Below, piece after piece: positions 57,120 to 64,000 of a stretch of DNA of 64,000 nt. The position numbers were made by a program, and so were the translations under genes. The first letter of the stretch is position 1; the number at the start of each line of letters is the position of its first letter. The notes under the pieces were generated by a model. That model worked only from the letters and a program-made list of their open reading frames with translations, was not told the DNA's origin and did no database searches. This DNA is from Heloderma charlesbogerti (lineage: Eukaryota > Chordata > Lepidosauria > Squamata > Helodermatidae). The stretch is taken from NCBI GenBank assembly GCA_026122225.1, contig JANEZZ010002067.1, positions 1,736,001 through 1,800,000 on the forward strand. The letters are read 5' to 3'.

Positions 57120-60100
57120 CTGCCTTGTTGTGGCGAAGGGGCTTGCGTAACTCAGTGAAGCCATAAGCTATGCCGTGCAGGGCCACCCAAGACGGACAGG
57201 TCATGGTGGACAGTTCTGACAAAATGTGGTCCACTGGAGAAGGAAATGGCAACCCACCCCAGTATTCTTGCCAAGAAAACCCCATGGAACGTATTACGAG
57301 GCTAAAAGATATGACGCTGGAAGATGAGCCTCTCAGGTCGGAAGGTGTCCAATATACTACAGGGGAAGAGCAGAGGGAATTTCCAAGTAGCGCCAGAAAG
57401 AGTGAAGCGGCTGGGCCAAAGCCGAAAGGACACTAAGCTGTGGATGTGTCTGGTGGTGAAAAGAAAATCGATGCTGTAAAGAACAATATTGTTTAGGAAC
57501 CTGGAATGTAAGCTCAATGAATCAAGGTAAGCTGGAGGTGGTCAAACATGAGATGGCAAGATTGAATATCATCATCTTGGGAATCAGTGAACTAAAATGG
57601 ACAAGCATGGGCAAATTTAATTCAGGTGACCATTATATCTACTACTGTGGGCAAGAATCCCTTAGAAGAAATGGAGTAGCACTCATAGTCAATAAAAGCG
57701 TGGGAAAAGCAGTACTGGGGTACAATCTCAAAAACGATAGAATGATCTCAGTACGAATCCAAGGCAATCCATTCAACATCACAGTAATTCAAGTCTATGC
57801 CCCAACCACTGAGGCCAAAGAAGCTGAGGTTGATCAGTTCTATGAAGACCTACAACACCTTCTAGAACTAACACCAAAAAAAGATGTCCTCTTCATCATA
57901 GGGGATTGGAATGCTAAAGTAGGAAGTCAAGAAATCACCAGGACGACAGGCAAGCATGGCCTTGGTGTACAAAATGAAGCAGGACAAAGTTAATAGAGTT
58001 TTGCCAAGAGAACACACTGATCATAGCAAACACTCTTTTCCAACAGCACAAGAGGCGACTCTACACATGGACATCACCAGATGGTCAGTATCGAAATCAG
58101 ATTGATTATGTCCTTTGCAGCCAAAGATGGAGAAGCTCCATACAGTCAGTAAAAACAAGACCTGGAGCTGACTGTGGCTCAGATCATGAGCTGCTTATTG
58201 CAAAATTTTGGCTTAAATTAAAGAATGTAGGAAAAACCACTAAACTATTCAGGTATGACCTAAATCATATCCCTTATGAATATACAGTGGAGGCGACGAA
58301 TAGATTTAAGGGATTAGCCCTGATAGACAGAGTGCCTGAGGAACTATGGACGGAGGTCCATAACATTGTTCAGGAGGCAGCAACTAAATCCATAGCAAAG
58401 AAAAGGAAATGCAAGAAAGCAAAGTGGCTGTCTGATCAGGCTTTACAAGTAGCTGAGGAAAGAAGGGAAGCAAAAAGTAAGGGAGAAAGGGGAAGATATA
58501 TCCAACTGAATGCAGAGTTCCAGAGAATAGCAAGGAGAGACAAGAAGGCCTTCTTAAATGAACAATGCAAAGAAATCGAGGAAAACAACAGAATGGGAAA
58601 GACTAGAGATCTCTTCAAGAAAATCGGAGATCTCAAGGGAACGTTTTGTGCAAAGACGGGCATGATAAAGGACAAAGAAGGCAGGGACCGAACAGAAGCA
58701 GATGAGATTAAGAAGAGGTGGAAAGAATACACAGAAGAACTATACAGGAATGAACTTGAGCCGGATATCCTAGAGAGTGAAGTCAAGTGGGCCTTAGGAA
58801 GCATTACTAACAACAAAGCTAGCAGAGATGACAGTATTCCAGCTGAGCTATTTAAAATCCTAAATGATGATGCTGTTAAAGTGCTGCACTCAATATGCCA
58901 ACAAATTTGGAACACTCAACAGTGGCAACAAGACTGGAAAAGGTCAGTTTACATTCCAGTTCCAAAAAAGGGCAATGCCAAAGAGTGTTCAAACGACCGT
59001 ACAATTGCGCTCATTTCACATGCCAGCAAGATTATGCTCAAAATCCTACAAGCTAGGCTTCAGCAGTATGTGAACCGAGAACTACCGGAAGTACAAGCTG
59101 GGTTTCGAAGAGGCAGAGGAACTTGAGATCAAATCGTCAACATTCGCTGCATCATGGAGAAAGCAAGAGAATTCCAGAAAAACGTCTATTTCTGCTTCAT
59201 TGTCTACGCTAAAGCCTTTGATTGTGTGGAGCACAACAAACTCTGGCAAATTCTTAAAGAGATGGGAGTACCAGACCACCTTACCTGTCTCCTGAGAAAC
59301 CTGTACGAGGGACAAGAAGCAGCAGTAAGAACCGGACATGGAACAACCGATTGGTTCAAAATTGGGAAAGGAGTACGACAAGGCTGTATACTGTAGCCCT
59401 GCTTATTTAACTTATATGCAGAGTACATCATGAGAAACGCCGGGTTGGATGAATCACAGGTCGGAATTAAGATTGCCGGGAGAATTATCAACAACCTCAG
59501 ATACACAGATGATACCACCCTAATGGCAGAAAGCGAAGAGGATCTAAAGAGCCTCTTGTTGAGGGTGAAAGTGGAGAGTGCAAAAGCTGGTTTGAAACTC
59601 AGCATTAAAAAAACTAAGATCATGGCATCTGGCCCCATCACTTCCTGGCATCTAGAAGGGGAAGAAATGGAAGCAGTGACAGATTTTACTTTCTTGGGCT
59701 CCAAGATCACCACAGACGGTGACTGTAGCCATGAAATTAAAAGACGCTTGCTCCTTGGGAGGAAAGCTATGGCAAACCTAGACAGCATGGTAAGAAGCAG
59801 AGACATCACCTTGCCAACAAAGATTCGTATAATCAGAGCTATGGTTTTTCCAGTAGTAATGTATGGCTGTGAGGGCTGGACTATAAGGAAGGCTGAGCGC
59901 CGAAGAATTGATGCCTTCGAACTGTGGTGCTGGAGAAGACGCTTACGAGTCCCCTGGACTGCAAGGAGGTCAAATCAGTCCATCCTAAAGGAAATCAACC
60001 CTGAGTGCTCATTGGAAGGACAGATACTGAAGCTGAAGCTCCAATATTTTGGCCATCTAATGCGAAGAGAAAACTCCCTGGAAAAGACCCTGATGCTGGG

Positions 60101-60275
60101 AAAGATTGAAGGCAAAAGGAGAAGGAGACGGCAGAGGATGAGATGGCTAGATAGCATCACCGATGCAATGAATATGGACTTGAGCACACTCCGGGAGAGA
60201 GCAGAGGACAGGAAGGCCTGACGTGCTATGATCCATGGGGTCACGAAGACACGACTTAACAACTGAACAACAACA
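57120..60275 (+). mobile_element. full-length BovB (RTE) LINE with target-site duplication
   Basis: The element starts 'ctgccttgttgtggcgaagg' and includes the BovB 5' region ('ctggagaaggaaatggcaaccc' near 57237). It ends 'acttaacaactgaacaacaac'. The flanks AAGCAGACTCA (57109-57119) and AAGCAGACCCA (60276-60286) match at 10 of 11, a target duplication. Its length is about 3.16 kb, as expected for complete BovB. ORF2 is broken, so it is dead. It lies downstream of the last recognised AIG1 exon. Confidence 0.93.
57490..60220 (+). pseudogene. BovB ORF2 (endonuclease plus reverse transcriptase), inactivated
   Basis: The APE-type endonuclease starts G-T-W-N-V and continues with I-S-E-L-K-W, then Y-A-P-T-T and G-D-W-N-A-K-V-G (57490-57990). 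A one-base loss near 57988 shifts the frame. The endonuclease end (Q-I-D-Y-V-L, S-D-H-E-L-L) and linker follow up to 59125. The RT has C-F-I-V-Y-A-K-A-F-D at motif A, where the aspartate of F-I-D-Y is replaced by valine. It also has stops TGA at 59125 and TAG at 59395, Y-T-D-D instead of Y-A-D-D, and a 13-residue deletion before E-L-E-P-D. The last part is open at 59430-60221 and ends early at TGA. Confidence 0.92.
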
Positions 60276-60464
60276 AAGCAGACCCAACCCACTCCAAAAA
60301 GTCTCCACCCAGCCAATAAGAGAATAACATGATTAGAGCTCCGTACAACGATAGACTGGGTCCTTTTGGGACATGGAAACACACAAGAGAGAAAATGTGC
60401 TTGGGGAAACAGTGCAACAAAGTTGGAATAGAAGTGAAGACGATAGTGTGGAAACACACCCAGC

Positions 60465-60800
60465 AATGCAGATATTTAAAATACAATAACAGATTTAAAA
60501 CAATGGAACTAAAAGACTAAAATAACTAAAATGCCTGGGAAAATAAAAAGGCCTTCACCTGGCGCCAAAAAGGGCACAAGGTAGGCACCAGGCAGACTTC
60601 TCAGGGAAGCTCATTCCATAACTGGGGTGCCACAGCAGAAAAGGCCCTCTTTCTGGTAGCCAGCTGACTCACGTCCTTTGGCACTTCCTTCTGGAGAAGG
60701 ACTGCTGAAGCTGATCTTGGGGGTCTGGGCAGGTACATATGGGAGGAGATGATCCTTCAGGTAACCTGGCACCAAGCCATTTATGAGTTTGAATGTTAAT
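60465..60800 (-). mobile_element. L2-like LINE 3' region, reverse
   Basis: The plus strand holds 'cacctggcgccaaaaagg', 'agctcattccataactggggtgcc' and 'gggaggagatgatccttcaggtaacctgg', the reverse complement of the L2-like C-terminal region also present at 5060-5240. Confidence 0.8.
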
Positions 60801-61192
60801 GTATTAGCTTTCAGTTATTTTTCATTGCTGCTATTTCATGCCAACAAAAATGATACAGGGAATGAAGTTGCCTGCAAAGACTGGCATTGATAGCTTTTTC
60901 CCTGATTGGGGGCGGGGGGTCTGATCATTTTAGCCCCATTTCAGACATGCTGTGAGAACATCAGATGGCCAGAGAAAGTCCAGGAATGACTGATTGGGAA
61001 GGGGAGAGGGAAAGGGAACATACAAGCAGGGAGAGCTGAGGTAGACTTGGAAGCCTCTCAGCCTTTCACCTACCTGTTAACACTGCCAAATGTGTGGATG
61101 GACCTCGTGACCTCCGTGCCCCCACTGCGGTTATGTTGGTGTGGACTGGACCTTCCCTGCCACTGCTGCTTCATGCCGCCTAGTGGAGGCAG
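60801..61192. other. unassigned sequence
   Basis: Nothing recognised except a G run at about 60908-60918. Confidence 0.5.
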
Positions 61193-61251
61193 CTGACAGA
61201 GAGCAGGAAGCCTGACAGAGAGCAGGAGGCAGCTGACAGAGAGCAGGAAGC
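61193..61251. repeat. three tandem units of about 19-21 bp
   Basis: Units of 'ctgacagagagcaggaagc' at 61193, 61212 (with 'ggcag' at its end) and 61233. Confidence 0.9.
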
Positions 61252-61369
61252 CACACACATCTGCCGTGTTTGTATGAAGCTTTATGGGTGATGGGGCAGG
61301 GAGAGTATTCCTCTCACAAATGCTCAGATGAATCTGTGACCTGTACAAGGTGCTTCGCATCGATTTTGA

Positions 61370-61745
61370 TTTTATTTAGCCATTTATGAGATTTGTAAGC
61401 TGCCCCATTATATAAGGTTCTCTGGGCAGCATACAATAAGTAAAGATAAAAACGATTTAGATTTAAAAACAACAGAAAAGCATAAAATCAAAAGCAACAT
61501 AAAATATGACAAGAAACAAAACTCACAGCAACTCTATGATTAAAAACTGAGATTTTAAAACTGAGAGACCCAAACTACATGAGTTATTTAAAAGGTCTGG
61601 GTGAACAGAGAGATCTGCACCTGGCACCGAAAAGAACACAGGAATAGTGCCAGGCACACCTCTCTGGGGGAGGCTGTTCTATGACTGAGGTGCCACAACA
61701 GAAAAGGCTCTCTCCCCTAGTAATTACTTGCACTGATTCTTTTGG
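61370..61745 (-). mobile_element. L2-like LINE 3' region, reverse, diverged
   Basis: 'aagctgccccattatataaggttctctgggcagcatacaataag' is the reverse tail, followed by 'cacctggcaccgaaaagaacac' and 'gaggctgttctatgactgaggtgcc', parallel to the copy at 60465-60800. Confidence 0.75.
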
Positions 61746-61759
61746 CAGGGGCATTCAGG

Positions 61760-63420
61760 GCTAAACTACACACTACATTAAATACGGAGCGTGCAAATGA
61801 TCCTAACTTCCTTTTTTACCTTTAAGGAAGAGTGCATCCTTGATTCAGGGAGGGGAACCTTAAAACTTCCCACCCAGCTGTTTCTACCCCCTAAATGCCC
61901 CCCCTTATGTGGGAGCCAAAAAGACTGGGGGGGATACACTCCACTTCTGCCAAAAAACGTGTTTTTTCCCCCCTCTCCTTCAAGAGCTACATTAAATAAT
62001 ACACCAACACTGACAAAATAATTTGCAGTTAGTTTTTCCAAGCTAAACCACAAACATGGTAGGAAAGAAAAGTCTTCCCATTCTACAGGCCAGAGCCGAC
62101 CCACAGGTCTGGAGACACAGGATTTCTGCCAGAGTACTGGATCCATCAGCAGTAAAAATGCTTCTCCAGAAAACCCAGAGGCTCTTTTATAAAGACAAAT
62201 AAAACAGCACAGCTTAAAAACCACTGGAAAAGTCTCTTCCAGCAGCAGAGGACACAGGAGACCAGAAATTGGCACTAGCACATGATCTGACGCCACTATG
62301 CCTTTCTGGAGCCACACCATTGTTTTTTTTTCCTTAAACCTTTGACTGGCTATCCAATTACTTCTGGTTTGTCAGCAACACCCAGCCCGTTGTATTAGGC
62401 TATCGGTATTGTTCAGGCCCAATTCTTTCCTTATTATGTCTTTCAATAAAATTGCCACTACCAAAATGCCTGTGCCGTAACCCAAACAGAAATGAGTAAA
62501 TTTTTCAAAGGGGGCCATGGTTATTAGAACTCCAAGCCAGGCAGTTTTTCCATTTAAAGAATAATAAGATTTATGGTCAGGTTTCCTTTACAGCACAGTC
62601 TCCCCTCTTCCAAAGTTTTTCATCCCGTCCCTGTCCAACCTCCACCCCATCCCACTGAAAAGAGAGATCAGAAATCTTTCTCTGGGATAGGCAGTAGCAC
62701 TGGAAACCACCAAAAGAAACACTTTCAGAAAATATCTGAGGTGTTTGGCAGGGAGATTTAATCCAAATAAGCTAAACAGACAAAAGAATAACACTTTTGC
62801 CAGAAGTTAATAATAGAACTTTGCCCAGAAACAAGCATCTGAAAGAGCGGAACATTTCAACTGCCAGAAAAATGGAATGGGCCTGATCCACTTGTAATGC
62901 CTGCATATGGAAGATCCCAGTTGGGTTCAGTAGAACCTGTCGTCCCCCGTCCCTCCCGCCTTGAACAACCACATGAATACGGAGGCAGGCAGCATGACTG
63001 GACGTTAACGCAAACAGTAGGCCTGTGCATGCCTCTCATATCCCCCTGCAGCCCTCTCTCTCTGTGCCTTGCAAGTTGCTTATGCTGTGCTTTCAGTACC
63101 TGGATTACCCAGAAAGAATGAGGTGGAACAATAAGGGAGATTATTGGCAGTAACAGGAGTCTTTTAATCTATGAGGTAAGTGTTGCTGCCTGTGGACTTT
63201 GTTTCTTTTTTTTTAAGAGCAGTAAAAAGAAAGACGTTTTGCATTTTTCTCCCCAAAATGTTATCACCTGCTATCTCTGGTTCCTATGGTGACTTCAAAG
63301 TTCATGCATCAGTGACATGAATGCAGCTTGTCAATCTTTGCCACATTTATCTCTATCACATCTGCCATTTTAGAATATGCCCCTGTGGTAGAGTTTTGGG
63401 GTGGGGCTTTTAAGAAATTA
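61760..63420. other. unassigned sequence
   Basis: The first 40 bases resemble the start of the GC-rich block at 23804. Open frames up to 180 codons on the minus strand (62320-61778) have no recognised domain. No further AIG1 exon was found. Confidence 0.45.
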
Positions 63421-63504
63421 GCAGTGCAATCCTATGCATGTGTACTCAGACGTAAGTCCCACTTTGATCAATGGGGCTTATTCCCCATGTTTAGATTTGC
63501 AGCC
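63421..63504. mobile_element. palindromic MITE, family C, with TTA duplication
   Basis: TTA borders both sides (63418-63420, 63505-63507). The core is 'tgtactcagacgtaagtcccactttgatcaatggggcttattcc', and the ends are GCAGTGCAATCCTATGC and ATTTGCAGCC. Confidence 0.75.
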
Positions 63505-63507
63505 TTA

Positions 63508-64000
63508 AAGTGGTTTGAGAGAGGTTTTGCTTCCCATGGTGTTCACACAATTTTCCTGTGTCCTACAGACACTTCTGGTCAAATAGGTTTTGCAGGTTTT
63601 GAAACAATATGAAAACCTAGTACATCTATTTGTTTATGCCAGGCAAAAAGAAAATGAGTGTATTATACACACAGAAAGCAGTGATCCCTCTTTCAAAGTG
63701 TCTTCAACTCTTGGAAAAAGATGTTATCTGTCCCCAGTCTGGGTTTCTCTCATTTGGCCCCTTGCTGGGCTTCATGTTCCTCTTTGGATTGTGGGTTTTC
63801 TTTGGCTCGGATTATTTATTTTTAAACAGTCAAAATCCAGTTCAAGACACCTGTGCTCTTACTATACTAATAATCAGGGGTGGGGGAGGGGATTCCAAAA
63901 ACATTTGTGTGGGAAGGTTAACTTGAGATGTGATGTCCCTGTGAGATTGAACTGATATTATGAAAGATCAGAAGCAACCCTCTCCCTCTAAGAGTTGAGG
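63508..64000. other. unassigned sequence
   Basis: No recognised gene or repeat up to the end of the window. Confidence 0.5.

Noticed and set aside
55387..64000. Search for the AIG1 C-terminal exon
   Set aside because: No acceptor followed by a phase-compatible short Glu/Lys-rich tail could be supported by eye; it may lie beyond the window.

Overview
The window reads as vertebrate, most likely squamate reptile (lizard or snake), genomic DNA. It is AT-rich, lies mostly within introns, and is dominated by non-LTR retrotransposons of the BovB (RTE) type together with CR1-like and L2-like LINEs. It also carries tRNA-derived SINEs and many small palindromic DNA transposons. Abundant BovB alongside L2/CR1 lineages fits squamates best. 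The species is not determinable from the sequence alone.

The only host gene I can support is AIG1 (androgen-induced 1, a multipass-membrane FAHFA hydrolase) on the + strand. Two internal coding exons are visible: 48583-48698 and 55223-55386. Both have consensus splice sites and compatible phases. The first starts with the codon for the residue that corresponds, by my recollection, to catalytic His134. Bases 1-48582 would then be part of an upstream intron, 48699-55222 a complete 6.5-kb intron, and 55387-64000 downstream intron or 3' flank. The exons before these and the short C-terminal exon were not found.

Layout. At 2.3-8.7 kb there is a block of L2-like LINE copies in both orientations, one holding a CR1-like 3' fragment. 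BovB fragments lie at 9.15-10.6, 12.84-13.73, 24.81-25.35 (inside a Tc1/mariner copy), 35.16-36.37 and 38.66-40.67 kb (two copies head to head). A complete but dead BovB with target-site duplication lies at 57.12-60.28 kb. A dense group of GC-rich MITEs with TTA/TAA target duplications (PIF/Harbinger-like) occupies 16.2-20.8 kb, with another copy at 45.8-46.2 kb. A CR1-like LINE lies at 28.97-30.87 kb. At 34.6-41.9 kb one old CR1-like element is split by a BovB and by a 4.68-kb hAT-like element, which itself contains further insertions.

No rRNA, CRISPR array, bacterial-type operon or convincing functional RNA gene was seen. The main points of interest are the AIG1 exons, the multi-level nested insertion at 34.6-41.9 kb, the head-to-head BovB pair, the families of foldback MITEs sharing one terminal motif, and the full-length BovB.
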